Assembly (NCBI GenBank): GCA_013396995.1
Contig: VWZP01008345.1
Span: 1,554,551-1,618,550 of the forward strand
Source of the DNA: Dicaeum eximium
Taxonomy: Eukaryota > Chordata > Aves > Passeriformes > Dicaeidae
Direction: 5' to 3'
Length of the DNA stretch: 64,000 nucleotides
Shown: positions 24,801 to 34,830 of the stretch, in pieces
Position numbering within the stretch: the first letter of the stretch is position 1
Layout of the letters: each line of letters begins with the position of its first letter
Notes under the pieces: generated by a model
The model's database searches: none
What the model saw: the letters and a program-made list of their open reading frames with translations, nothing else
What the model was told of the DNA's origin: nothing
Translations under genes and position numbers: made by a program

Positions 24801-27800
24801 GAAATGGTTTAGGCTGTGTGCTATAAAGCATTTTCTCTCTTGACGTTTTAGGAAAAGCTTTGGGACTTTCAGCTTTTAGTAAGTGAATTGTAATATAAAA
24901 TTTGAGTAAACCCTTTCTTAACTGTTTTTTAATGCCTTAGGTGTTCGAGGTATGGCCTTGTTCTTTCATTCTCATTTCTGCAACAACATCTGCAAAAGCA
25001 TGGGGCTTGCACCATTTGATCTTTCATCCAAAGAGAAAGATGCCTTGGATTATAATAAAAAATTGCTTGTAAGTGTTTGATGAAAAAGTGTAATTAAGCT
25101 GTAGCTTTAATTAACAGGGAACCTTGTAACACAGCATATATTTGGAACCAAATAGATCTTTGAATGCTGAAATAATTTGTAAGTTTTGGATCTCACAAAC
25201 CTGATTTGATGCTTCTTACAAATTGATCTCCATTTCAGCTGATTTTGGTGGGAATGGGCCTTGATGTAACACTTGGAATGAAACTCAGTCCTAAACAAAA
25301 CTCTCTCTGACAGTAAAAATGTCAGGGCTTGATATGTTATTGCAGTGTAGAACTTTTCAAAGAAAATACTTCTGTATACATGTGTATATTTACAGAGGAC
25401 TTCTAATAAACATTGACACTGGCTTGTACAGCATGCTTAGAATACACAGCAGGCTTATTGACAGGGCTTTCTCTTGGTTTGCCAAGGACTCTGCTCAAAC
25501 GATTCTCCGTGGCCGAGAGGAGAAATGCGGCAGCAGCCGGGTGAGGACTGTGTCCGGCAGTCGGCCCCCTCTGCTCTTCCGCCTGTCTGAAACCTCTGGG
25601 GATGAAAGCATGAGTGATGTGGCATTTGACTCCCTGCCCTGCTCTCCCTCCTCTGCAACCCCTCACAGCCACAAGGTGGACGTGCTTAGTGAGTGAGCCT
25701 CATGCATCACCTCTGGGGGTTCCTGAACATTGGACTTGTCTTACTTTGGTTTTGTTTTACTCTGTTTTTAGGCACAACAGCATTGTTTAGTCCAGAACAG
25801 TTGTTTCTAGTGCTCCTCTTTGAGCAGAAATAAAACTGAACGTACTTCTATGTAGATAATTAATGCACAGATGCTTCTGTGAGGATAACAGCAATAAAAT
25901 GATGATATCTAGAACTTTTTCCTCAAGCATGTTATCCTTCTAATAACAAGCAAATATTTTTTCTCCTAGATTGGCCTGTGTTCACAGAAGTAGATAACTT
26001 GGATCAACTTGACAACAAAAGGGTGAGTGTCTTTTCAACAGAAAATGAGGTTGCAGCTGCCTAATAAAATGCATCTTTATAGAACTTCCCAAAGGTTTTG
26101 TTCAGTAAAAGCACATAAAGGTGCTCTGCCTATTTCTATTGTTGCAGATCATGTTACCTCTGTGCATTTGGTGTTTCTAGTAAAGGAAAAACATTTTATG
26201 TTAATATCTTAGCATTCATTATTTTGCCACCAGAAATTTATTTGCATCTGGTGTATTTTAACAGATACTTAAAGCATGTGCTTGTTCCCCTGCCTGCATA
26301 TTGTGTCTTGGGTGCTTGTCCCAGCTGCTGTGGTATTAAAGCTAAAGAATTCCTATGGATTAGGTCTCTGCAAATCCTGGTACCATGGAATGTTAGAGAA
26401 CCTTGCCTGAGGAGGTGCAAGAAGTTTGCAATGGGCATTTTCCAGTGCTTGGCTGTAGTGCCAGGGGCTGTCAGTTACTGGTTTATCACCGAAGCTGAAA
26501 ACTATATTTAGTGGAATCTTGATTTGATAAAATATGCAAGTCCTTGATTTGTTTTAATGTATGTAAGGGAGAAGACAATCTTAGACTACTTTATGGATCA
26601 ATAAATCCTGCTCCTTCTGACAGAAGTAGCACAATCATTTTCATCCAGTATAACCATCCAATATTTTTCATTGAAAGAGCAAACCATTTGCTCTGTGAGA
26701 AATGTCAAGCTGAGGTCCTTACAAAGTATAAGGCTAATGCTGTTGTGTCCTTGACTTCTGTAGGATTTTGAAAATGGGGGAGACAGTGGATATCCCAGTG
26801 AAAAGAGAAGTGAGACAGAAGATCTGGATCATAGAGAGAGGGTAAGAACCTGACTGGTATAGCAGAGCTGGGCCTGTTCATACTTAAACTGTTTTTGTAG
26901 AAGAATCTTCTTTTTTATCCTTCCTGGTTTAGATCTGATCCTGATCTAGACTTTGAAAATAGAAGAAACTAAGAAATTCTCCCATGTTGCAAAGTCACTT
27001 ATTCATATTGGGAATGACACTCCTACAGGAAAAAGATGATTTGTAATGAGTAGCTTAATTTCAAATACTGTATTTGATTGGATGTTGTTGTGTGGGTTTT
27101 TTAAGTATTACATATTGCATTTAGGACGTGTAGCCATATTCTTGTAATGCGGAATCCGTAAGATCTGCTTTCAGACTTGTTTACCTTCTCTACTTTGTAT
27201 GGCTTGAAATATTACAGAACTTAATGTTGTTGTCAGGTAATAATATAAAACTTTAGAATTCCTGGGAGTTAATTGGTTATGCCTCTAAAATAGAAATTTT
27301 TAAATAAATGCTTTTTGACCTGGAGATCTTAACAAGATATTTAATTAGAAGACAGGAAAGAGAATACTGCTTCCAGAGATACCAATCCTTTTGTCATCTC
27401 CTTTGGCAAGGTATTTGTCATGGCATCTCCAGCTTACAGGATTAAAGCCCATGTGTGCAAAGTTCTTTATCATTTTGGTATATGTCTTAATATATTGTGA
27501 TATCACTGAAAGAAAATGATCCAATGGAAACAGTTTTGGTCTTTGTCACTATTAATTCTGCAGGGTAGGAATAGTCTAGAAGCATAATTAGCACACATTA
27601 GTTGCTGCAAATTGAATGATGCAAATCTTTACATTAACGTAGGGCCATTCAAACAACAGCCGGAGGCAGGAGTCTGATGAAGACAGTTTGGGAAGCTCTG
27701 CAAGGGTAAATAAAGCAGAAATGTTCACAGACTGAGTTTGCTGCTCTGCTTGTATTTTGTTCCACTCATCTGCCACCTAACCACATCACTGAACCAGATG

Positions 27801-30800
27801 TTGGTTTTCCTTCCTTTTCAGCTACAGAAAATGTTTATTAATATCAACTTACCACTCTGTTCTTTCCTTTTATGTTTTGTCTTTGTTTTCTCATTAAAGA
27901 AGTACTGTGTAACAAATTGTCACCTCTGTAGCTGACCTCTCTCATAAATTAGTGGTTATGCATGGCTTTGTAACTTAAAAAAATTAACAGCTCTGTGGGT
28001 TTATTTTCTGCCTAAATAAATTATATTTCCTTTCTGCACCTTACTCTTGGAATTACATCCTGTAGGTAGTTGTATGATTTCTTAAAAACATTGAAACAGT
28101 GTTTGAAACAGATACACAGTGAAGAGAGCTGCTGTCACCTAACTGAGTTAGGAAACACAGACCTTGTATGCTTTTACAAAATATAACTTCTGTGATAATT
28201 GGTCTTGGGTATAAGCTTAAAAAAACAACTGCTGTGAAAGGAAAGAAAAAACAGAGCTTTGGCAACAATTAGTAATTTATTTAGATACAATTTTCAGAAT
28301 TTCCTTTTAGTTGTTATATATTCCTGTTAAACAGCTTTAACAGACTGAAGTTCTGTGCCAGTAACCTTGCCTGTTGTTTTTTTCTCTGTGTACCTGCAAA
28401 GGTCTTAATTGTGATAGGATTGTTTTCAACTGCTGTTTTGCACCAATCCATTACAGTCAAAAATTTCTTCATTTGGGTTGCTCTTCCTGAGAAATGCCAA
28501 TGCATGTATCTGCCTGTAACCTTCTACATTGTTACATATCATTTTTCTAGAGTTCTAGAATGCAAGCTGCATTTAAGGTGTTGGGAAATTAAATTCTGGA
28601 CAGAAAAGTATGGGTTTCATTTTGTTTGTGCATGGATAACTTCAGTGCTTGCAGTGTGACTATTCAGTTGCTTATTTGTGTAAGTAACTTCTTCTGATTC
28701 AGAACTTTGAGATGATTCTTCAAAGTGGTGATGTTCAGATTAGAAATAGAGGGGTTTACTCCATTTCTTTAATGAAGAAGAATAATAACCATTTATTCAG
28801 CTACTAACGTGACTTTTGAAAGCTGTTTTAAAATACAGTATTTACTACTAAGTAACAATATTAATAGAGGCTTTGATTCCTGGATGGTAATCCATATGGA
28901 TGGGAATTTTAATTTTGAATATAAATAATAGTAGGTTTTGTATTTCAGATCAGTGTGGAGAAATGGAATCTTTACAACTCTTCCAGAGTCCACATCCACA
29001 GACCATCCTGTGTTGCCCAAGAAATTCAGAGGCTCAATGCATTAGAACTTGAGAAGAAAATTGGGAAGTCAGTCCTTGGAAAGGTAGGATGGGTCTGCTG
29101 ATACCAACAAAAAACATCTTGTATTTATTACTTACATAGTAAAGCACCATAGAGGTGTTGCCCTGCTTGCATTTATTTGTGCAGTTGAAAATAACACATC
29201 TGTACCTTTCTGTCACCTACCCATGTTGTATAAGGAACATCTGAGTTCAGGAACCCATGAATTCCATCTGCTTTTGGCCTTGCAACATCTGGGCTCCTTT
29301 AGGAAGAGCCCTGCTGTTGTTAATCTGCCTTTCCAGAGGCATCACACAGGGAAGATACAGTGGGGTGGGTGTGCTGTGCCTGACCCACATACCTTGCACA
29401 TAGGCAAAGCTGAGCTCCTGAAAACTTGTAGCATGGGCCGACTCTTTTCAATCCAAACTATTCCAGAGAATGCAAATGTGAATTAAGTTTGGGGTTATGT
29501 ATGGCCTGAAGCCCATTCCTAAAACATGATGTAAATCTTTCTGAACATCCTGGGAGCCTTAGGTGTTCTCAAACCTTTTGATGTGGGAAGAAACCTATTT
29601 TTCACAGAATCTTTTAGGTTGGAAAAGACCTCTGATATCATCAAGTCCAACCTCTGGCCAATCACCACCTTGTCAACCAGACCATAACACTAAGTGCCAT
29701 GCCCAGTTGTTTCTTGAACACCTTCAGGAACAGTGATGCCACCACTTCCCTGGGCAGTCCATTCCAATGTTTAACAGCCCTTCTCATGAAGAAATTCTTC
29801 TTGATGTCCAACCTGAGCATCCCCTGGTGCAGCTTGAGTCTATGTCCTCTCCTCCTGTCCCCAGCTGCTTGGGAGAAGTTGCTGACCCCCATCTTGCTAG
29901 AACCTCCTTTCAAATAACTGTAGAGAGTGCTAAGGTTTCCCCTGAGCCTCTTCTTACTCCAGGACTTACCTGTAAGACCTGCTATGAGCAGAGGGGTTTT
30001 GAAGGATCAGATCCCTACATCATGCTGTGTCTCTCCTGTGCAATTGTGTCCAGGTTCACCTGGCCATGGTTCGCTACCATGAAGCCGGGCGCTTCTGTGA
30101 GAAGGACGAGGAATGGGATCAGGAGTCAGCCCTGTTCCACCTGGAGCATGCTGCAGACTGCGGGGAGCTGGAAGCCATCGTTGGGTTAGGCCTCATGTGC
30201 TCTCAGCTGCCACATCACATTCTGTCCGAGGTCACTCTCGAGGTATGGAAGATGCCAAAAAGCAGAATTGTGGTCCATTGTAAAGCTTTTGAACCCACCT
30301 TTACTGTTCAGCTGCTTTGTTTCTTGTGGCTGTGCCAATTTCTCAGACATACTAAATACTTGCTGACTTTGAGAAACTGCATTTAATGGTAGAGGGATGA
30401 AGGGATAGTTTTAGAAACATGCATTTTAAAGGTTTTGTTTCCTTTACTAGGATACAAAGGAGAACAGAAATAAAGGATTTAATTACTTGTTGAGAGCAGC
30501 AGAAGCTGGAGACCGGCCTTCCATGATTCTAGTAGCAAGAGCATATGATACAGGTGTAAATCTTGGTGCAGACAGGTATTGTGCACGGCTGAGTAAGTTA
30601 ACTTGGTAGTACTTCACTGAGGCAAGGCTGGGGCAATGATTTTTCTGCTTTTGTGTTTTAGTATGTCTTTTTTATTTACATGAGTTTTCTGTTTTGCACA
30701 ACAGTGATACTCTTTAAAAAATATCCCACTGTCAAATAACATTAAACATTAAACACTGTCAAATAACATTAAATTGAAGTTCACTGAGTATTCTCAGTGT

Positions 30801-32110
30801 GCAAAATAACTGATTTTAAAGTATTTATGAAACAAGACTCTGCAACTTCAGTTTCTTTTCTAAATTGCTTATTCTCACAAATATAAATGCCAGACCAAAA
30901 TCATACAACTGGTAACGAAGCTCAGACTCTGGAGTTCAGCAAAACACTTCAGTCTTATACTTTCTCCTGTAATTCCTGCATAAAGTGACCCCAGCCTCAT
31001 TTTGCTGTATTGCCCTAATGCTGCAGTGCAGTTAGAGATCTCCATGAGGACATTCACTTTCTTGGAGAGCATCAAGGCTCTGAGAGGCCAGTACAAAATT
31101 GGATGCTGAATCTCCAATGCAGAGTACCTTTGTTTCCTAAGGGAACCATCTTCAGAAATTCTTTTTGACTTCAGAGCCCAGGACTGGAAGGAGGCACTGC
31201 ACTGGTACAACGCCGCGCTGAACATGACTGACTATGATGAGGGAGGTGAATATGATGGCACTCAGGATGAGCCCCGGTACCTGCTCCTGGCCAGGGAAGC
31301 AGAGATGTTAATGATGGGAGGGTTCAACCTGGAGAAGAATCCACAGAGATCAGGTGAGGCCTCATTTTGTTTCTGTTAGCTATAATCTTGCTTTTCCTTC
31401 CCTTCTCCCCCAGCATGTACCTCCAAAATAGATTTCTTTCTTCAGCTGTTACAAAACATAGAGAGGGTCAGTACCTTCAGATTTAATGATGCTGGGTGTA
31501 ACAAGGCTGGTAACAGTGAAAGAAGAGATCTTGGCAGGGACAGAGTAGTGGGTGGTGTCAGGTCCAGTCTGTGGCACACTGAGTCACTGCCAGGCAGCCT
31601 TCACTCCCTCTGAGGTTGCTCTTCTGGGTCACTCCCCTGAGCTGCAGGTTGCTGCTTGTAGTTTGAGCTACACCCATGACTGCCAGGCCCTACACAACAT
31701 TCTCATAGTTGCTGTGTAACCTACATGCTAGATGTCTATCTTGGGGGGCTCCTCCAGGCTGGTCCTGTTTCCAGTCTTTCCAAATACATGGGGGAGCCAT
31801 CAGCAGCCACTTGTGTAACTTTCAACTTGAAGAGCAGAGGCCAGGTTCCCAGCTGATGTAACTCTGACACTGTAAAACACAGCCATACATCCGGCCCTAC
31901 AGTTTGGCCTCAATGTCTCCCTTTGTCCTTTATTTGCTTCAGGCTAAAGCCATGTTCTTTCTTTACTCTGTCAACATAACTGATGCTGTTTCCTCTCTAG
32001 GTGAGCTTTACACAGAAGCAGCAGAAGCAGCCATGGAAGCCATGAAGGGCAGACTGGCAAATCAGTACTACCAAAAAGCAGAAGAGGCTTGGGCAATGAT
32101 GGAAGAATGA
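12653..32110 (+). CDS. EEF2K: eukaryotic elongation factor 2 kinase, complete coding gene (17 coding exons)
   Basis: Coding exons: 12653-12895, 16483-16583, 18137-18197, 19007-19044, 21188-21359, 22483-22632, 24124-24256, 24941-25068, 25487-25688, 25970-26022, 26764-26841, 27643-27705, 28949-29083, 30054-30242, 30451-30575, 31175-31353 and 32001-32110. They join to 719 codons plus TGA (human is about 725). The enzyme is the calcium/calmodulin-dependent alpha-kinase that phosphorylates eEF2 and slows translation elongation in the cytosol. The calmodulin-binding segment (WKHAIEKAKHMPDPWAEFH) is about residues 83-103. The alpha-kinase domain spans about 115-325, with ATP lysine K169, catalytic/metal residues D273, Q275 and D283, and zinc ligands H259, H311, C313 and C317. 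A regulatory loop (about 330-480) includes the DSGYPS beta-TrCP degron at 434-439. C-terminal SEL1-like helices end in the eEF2-binding tail QKAEEAWAMMEE. All key residues are present. The ATG has a good context (AACATGGC) and the N-terminus MADEDLIF is typical. Confidence 0.98.
16483..16583 (+). CDS. EEF2K: EEF2K exon with calmodulin-binding segment (residues 82-115)
   Basis: The acceptor is CTTCTTCAG and the donor is GTCTGT, a weaker match than its neighbours. It encodes ETWKHAIEKAKHMPDPWAEF, the calmodulin-recognition helix that lies just before the kinase domain. Confidence 0.96.
18137..18197 (+). CDS. EEF2K: EEF2K exon (to residue 135)
   Basis: It encodes RYNAVTGEWVEDEVLIKMAS, the beginning of the alpha-kinase N-lobe. 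The acceptor is TTTTGCAG and the donor is GTAAGA. Confidence 0.96.
19007..19044 (+). CDS. EEF2K: EEF2K 38-nt micro-exon (residues 136-148)
   Basis: It encodes PFGRGAMRECFRT, the glycine-containing N-lobe turn of the alpha-kinase fold. The acceptor is TTTTCTCCAG and the donor is GTGAGT. The exon is too short to show up as a reading frame but is needed to keep the phase. Confidence 0.95.
21188..21359 (+). CDS. EEF2K: EEF2K exon with the ATP-binding lysine (residues 148-205)
   Basis: It encodes NYVAKRYIE with K169, which matches human K170, followed by DVYFEDVRLQMEAKLWGEEY. The acceptor is CTTTCAG and the donor is GTGCAT, a poor match to the consensus. Confidence 0.96.
22483..22632 (+). CDS. 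EEF2K: EEF2K exon (residues 206-255)
   Basis: It encodes 50 whole codons of the kinase core, including PGKPLFHLEHYIEGKYIKYN and GFVRDDNIRLTPQ. The acceptor is CCTCCCCAG and the donor is GTGAGG. Confidence 0.96.
24124..24256 (+). CDS. EEF2K: EEF2K catalytic exon (residues 256-300)
   Basis: It carries H259 (zinc ligand), then VVDIQGVGDLYTDPQ with D273, Q275 and D283, then the glycine-rich FGDGNLG. These are the catalytic and metal-binding residues of alpha-kinases, and all are intact. Confidence 0.97.
24941..25068 (+). CDS. EEF2K: EEF2K zinc-binding exon (residues 300-342)
   Basis: It encodes ALFFHSHFCNNICKSMGLAP. H311, C313 and C317, with H259 from the previous exon, form the structural zinc site of alpha-kinases. 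The donor is GTAAGT. Confidence 0.96.
25487..25688 (+). CDS. EEF2K: EEF2K regulatory-loop exon (residues 343-410)
   Basis: It begins DSAQTILRG, where T347 matches the main activating autophosphorylation site, human T348. It continues REEKCGSSRVRTVSGSRPP, where S365 matches the S6K/RSK site, human S366. Human T353 is Arg here and the human S359-Pro motif is Ser-Ser. The acceptor (TTGGTTTGCCAAG) is weak, and the reading frame stays open into the intron as far as 25319. Confidence 0.94.
25970..26022 (+). CDS. EEF2K: EEF2K short exon (residues 410-427)
   Basis: It encodes NWPVFTEVDNLDQLDNKR in the variable regulatory loop. The WPVF segment is conserved with human. The acceptor is TTCTCCTAG and the donor is GTGAGT. 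Confidence 0.94.
26764..26841 (+). CDS. EEF2K: EEF2K degron exon (residues 428-453)
   Basis: It contains DSGYPS at residues 434-439, the beta-TrCP phosphodegron (human S441/S445), followed by EKRSETEDLDHRER. The acceptor is TTCTGTAG and the donor is GTAAGA. Confidence 0.94.
27643..27705 (+). CDS. EEF2K: EEF2K 63-nt exon (residues 454-474)
   Basis: It encodes GHSNNSRRQESDEDSLGSSA and then R. The ESDEDSLGSS segment includes the position of the human S474 autophosphorylation site. The acceptor (TTAACGTAG) is weak; the donor is GTAAAT. Confidence 0.92.
28949..29083 (+). CDS. EEF2K: EEF2K exon (residues 475-519)
   Basis: It encodes VEKWNLYNSSRVHIHRPS and then EIQRLNALELEKKIGKSVLG. S494 in HRPS aligns with the PKA site human S500 and keeps Arg at -2. 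This is the start of the C-terminal helical domain. Confidence 0.96.
29603..29961 (-). mobile_element. truncated CR1 LINE (3' end, minus strand)
   Basis: The plus strand starts with CACAGAATCTTTTAGGTTGG, the reverse complement of a CR1 3' end, and continues through CCATTCCAATG and CTTGATGTCCAACCTGAGC. The minus strand keeps an 83-codon frame with the CR1-like segment VKHWNGLPREVV. It lies in the intron just before EEF2K exon 30054-30242, antisense to the gene. Confidence 0.92.
30054..30242 (+). CDS. EEF2K: EEF2K SEL1-like repeat exon (residues 520-582)
   Basis: It encodes VHLAMVRYHEAGRFCEKDEE and AIVGLGLMCSQLPHHIL, a SEL1/TPR-like helical repeat. A reverse CR1 element ends about 90 bases before the acceptor. 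The exon is more GC-rich than its flanks. Confidence 0.96.
30451..30575 (+). CDS. EEF2K: EEF2K SEL1-like repeat exon (residues 583-624)
   Basis: It encodes KGFNYLLRAAEAGDRPSMIL, a typical SEL1-repeat sequence, then VARAYDTG. The acceptor is CTTTACTAG and the donor is GTATTG. Confidence 0.96.
30727..30776. repeat. short tandem duplication (27-bp period) in EEF2K intron
   Basis: The sequence CACTGTCAAATAACATTAAA occurs twice, starting at 30727 and 30754, so a 27-bp unit is present in about 1.8 copies. It is a small local duplication with no visible function. Confidence 0.8.
31175..31353 (+). CDS. EEF2K: EEF2K exon (residues 624-684)
   Basis: It encodes AQDWKEALHWYNAALNMTDY, then EGGEYDGTQDEPRY and LAREAEML. 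This is the eEF2-recognition helical domain. The donor is GTGAGG. Confidence 0.96.
32001..32110 (+). CDS. EEF2K: EEF2K terminal coding exon (residues 684-719)
   Basis: It encodes ELYTEAAEAAMEAMKGRLAN and QYYQKAEEAWAMMEE, then TGA. The extreme C-terminus is needed for eEF2 phosphorylation in the human enzyme and is almost unchanged here. Confidence 0.97.
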
Positions 32111-33398
32111 CACTGAAATTAAGCAATTCTTTTATATAAATTTTTTATAGACTTGCTGCATTTGCAGCTACAAAGATGTATTTGTATGTGGTGTTACCAG
32201 GTTGGGGTTTTTTTTATATTTTAGTTTTGTAATTTTTTTTTGAGGGTAGAAATCTAAATGTAAGTAGTATGTAGGGTGTCATAGCATATTTCTGTTTGTG
32301 TTTTAAAGTTGTACACACACACTTGGACGTTTTGTACTTTTTTTACTGTTAGAACTGAGGGGCCTAGTTTTTTTGACAAAAGAAAATAAGGCCTTACTGT
32401 TTAGGTTTTACATGTCCTGTTTTTTACACAGCAAATGATCAGTGTGTTTACACTTTTCTTCTCCTCCCCACATATAGAAAAACATTTTCCTAAATTCTCA
32501 GCATTTCTTCATCATTTTTGGTGTATCTCACCAAATTTGCACATGAACGTAAATTTTCAGTTTATGGATGCAGCCACTGATGTTGTTAAGTAATCCCATT
32601 CTGCTTTGCTGACATTGTTGGACACTTAATCCCAAATGAATTTCAGATGGTATCCTTAGTTTAGGGAGGGGTAGGGAAGATAATTCATATTGTCAGGGAG
32701 GATATTCAGGGTGGAATGTTTTATTCATTACCAGCATTGCATATTATACCATTGGAAAATTGTTCATGTTCCTGATGAGGTGAGGCATCCAGCTACCTCT
32801 CTCATGATCACATTTTGCACCATACAGAAGTTTATTTGTATAAAATTTTACTGATCTTATATTTGTCCAATGATGTACAGTAGCAAGATTAGTAATATAA
32901 GGGTAATTTGAAGTTAGTTTTACAGTGGCATCTCAAACCTCAGTGAAGCTAGATCATCTCACTTAAAACGAGAACACATTTTCCACCATTTCCAAATGGA
33001 TGTTTGAAGAGGTTACAAGTTGTTGATTCACCTATTTCTATGTACAGAAAACAATTTGTATCGTTTAAGTATATTTTAAAATGGTATTTTATCTGCAAAT
33101 ACCATTTAGAGAAGAGTTCCTGGTTAGAAAGGGAAAACAGTATTACCCCCAAACACTTGAATTTGTGTCCTCTTTGCCTAATCATAACCAGTGAGGGGAG
33201 GACAAATACCTGGTGGTGGCTGAATTATTATTGCATAGAGATAAGTTTCTTCAAATCCAGTCTTTTATTCCCAAGCTGCTGTGCCATCTGTATGGCTAGT
33301 ACAGAAGCTGTTCCTCTTCCTTGGTTGTGGTTGACAGTCATTTTGCAGGAGGTTTAAGATGGAAGCTTCTGCCCCCTTGGCCTTGCAGTCTCCTGAGG

Positions 33399-33406
33399 TG
33401 TAAATA
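33399..33406 (+). promoter_or_regulatory. EEF2K: Pumilio-type motif in EEF2K 3' UTR
   Basis: TGTAAATA matches the UGUANAUA consensus bound by Pumilio proteins. Such motifs also occur by chance in AT-rich UTRs. Confidence 0.35.
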
Positions 33407-33754
33407 GATGTGCACAAGGGGCAGCCCCTGTGAGGTGCTGAATGACCTGTAATGCTCACCACCTCAGCCAAGCTCTAAAAGCAGGAGTAAAGCTAAGCTG
33501 GCTATGAGATGATGCAGGATTGATTGGGATTTCTCAGATGCATAGCCAAGGAATAATTTTTTCTTGTAAAATGCAGAACTGTTCAGGGGACAGAAATCAG
33601 TTCTTCCTTTCCTGTGCAAGTGCCTGTCACTGGAATCAAATTGTGCTCCCATTTTATCTTTATGTGAAGTGGATCTTGAATTGCTGTTTAGGCATTATGT
33701 AAGGATGATGTCAGTAACAACTGCCACTGTCTGAAAGAGGTGAACTCCTGGTGG

Positions 33755-33842
33755 TGAAGGGAGGATTTGAATCCTTTCTAGGAGGGAAGGGAAAGTTAAC
33801 CTTGGATGTTGTGCTTCTGGCTAATGCTGTAACCACCAGGCA
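33755..33842 (-). repeat. possible tRNA-derived SINE remnant
   Basis: Read on the minus strand, TGGTGGTTACAGCATTAGCC resembles a tRNA 5' half with an A box. About 45 bases later GGATTCAAATCC resembles a B box, with two or so mismatches. The spacing suits a tRNA-like promoter. The rest is too degraded to name a family. Confidence 0.3.
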
Positions 33843-34777
33843 GCTGTGAGCAGCCTTGCAACACATGGCAACATCCTTTTGCTGTATATTGGAGAGGTTG
33901 TGGGAAAGTAGTGCCCATGGCCTTTTTTGTTTTGAGAATGAGGGCGAAGCTCTTCGCCCATTTATGAAGGAATGTCTCATTTCTATATCTCAGTCGGTCT
34001 TAGGTAGTGAGGTACTAAAATGACCAGATTTTGGACCTAATATTTTTTGTACCTAGCATGCTGAAATAGAACCAGATGAATGTTTTCAGTGCCTATCCAA
34101 AGTTCTGCTTTAGATGCCTAAAGCCTCTCTGGGATGTGGCCTTTTTTGCTATTTCAGTTCATAGCATTAAGGTATGAGCTGTCCATGAAAGGTGAAGTCA
34201 CTCACTTCTGAAGACAGTTCAATAGTCTGTTTTGTGGAGAACCTATACAGTGTAGGGACTATAAATCAGACAAAAGGATTTGTTTTCCTCTTAAGGTGTT
34301 GATGGCAAATCTTTGAGATCTTCCTTGACAAGGAAGCATGTGTGACAGCACCACTAACAACATAGGGAGGAGATTGAAAGCATCTGTCCAAAATGTGCAT
34401 GCAAAGGATGTAGAGTATAATTATTAACACTTTTTGGTGTAGTTTAATTTGCTGAATTCAGTAGTTGCTAAGGTTGCTGACAGCTCTGTGTAAATCTGGT
34501 ATGTAAATGTGTACACAACTCAGTGCAAAAATGACTATGGTTAATTCTTTGTTTGCAAATACTACTTTTTGGTGATGAAGACCACCTTCTGGCCTAAGGT
34601 GTATTAGATGATTTAGCCATACAATAAATGGGACTGTCAATAATATGAAAATGGAAATTGTTTACAGAAATATTCACAACTTATTCTGTGACATTCTTTT
34701 GAAGGGGAAAAACTGTATATTTTAAAGACTTCTGCAGTGATATTGCTTTATGCTGTATTTTTAATCTATTCACAATG

Positions 34778-34818
34778 AATAAATAAAAATCTGTATTTTT
34801 TAAAAATGTGAAAATAAA
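34778..34818 (+). terminator. EEF2K: EEF2K poly(A) signal cluster
   Basis: Three AATAAA hexamers lie at 34778, 34782 and 34813, with a further AATAAA at 34623 and another at 34999. The tight cluster followed by GT-rich sequence near 34.91 kb marks the probable main cleavage region. Confidence 0.75.
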
Positions 34819-34830
34819 TCTGAGGCTCAG

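Larger units (their letters stand above)
32111..34830 (+). other. EEF2K: EEF2K 3' UTR
   Basis: About 2.7 kb of AT-rich, T-run-rich sequence follows the stop and has no intervening strong poly(A) cluster until near 34.8 kb. This length suits a regulated mRNA. A PUF-type motif and a tRNA-like SINE remnant lie within it. Confidence 0.8.

Noticed and set aside
29662..29913. 83-codon minus-strand frame
   Set aside because: It is a decayed piece of a CR1 element, not a host gene.
30054..30386. Frame continuing past EEF2K exon 15 into the intron
   Set aside because: A good GTATGG donor at 30243 and a phase-matched next exon show that this is intron read-through.
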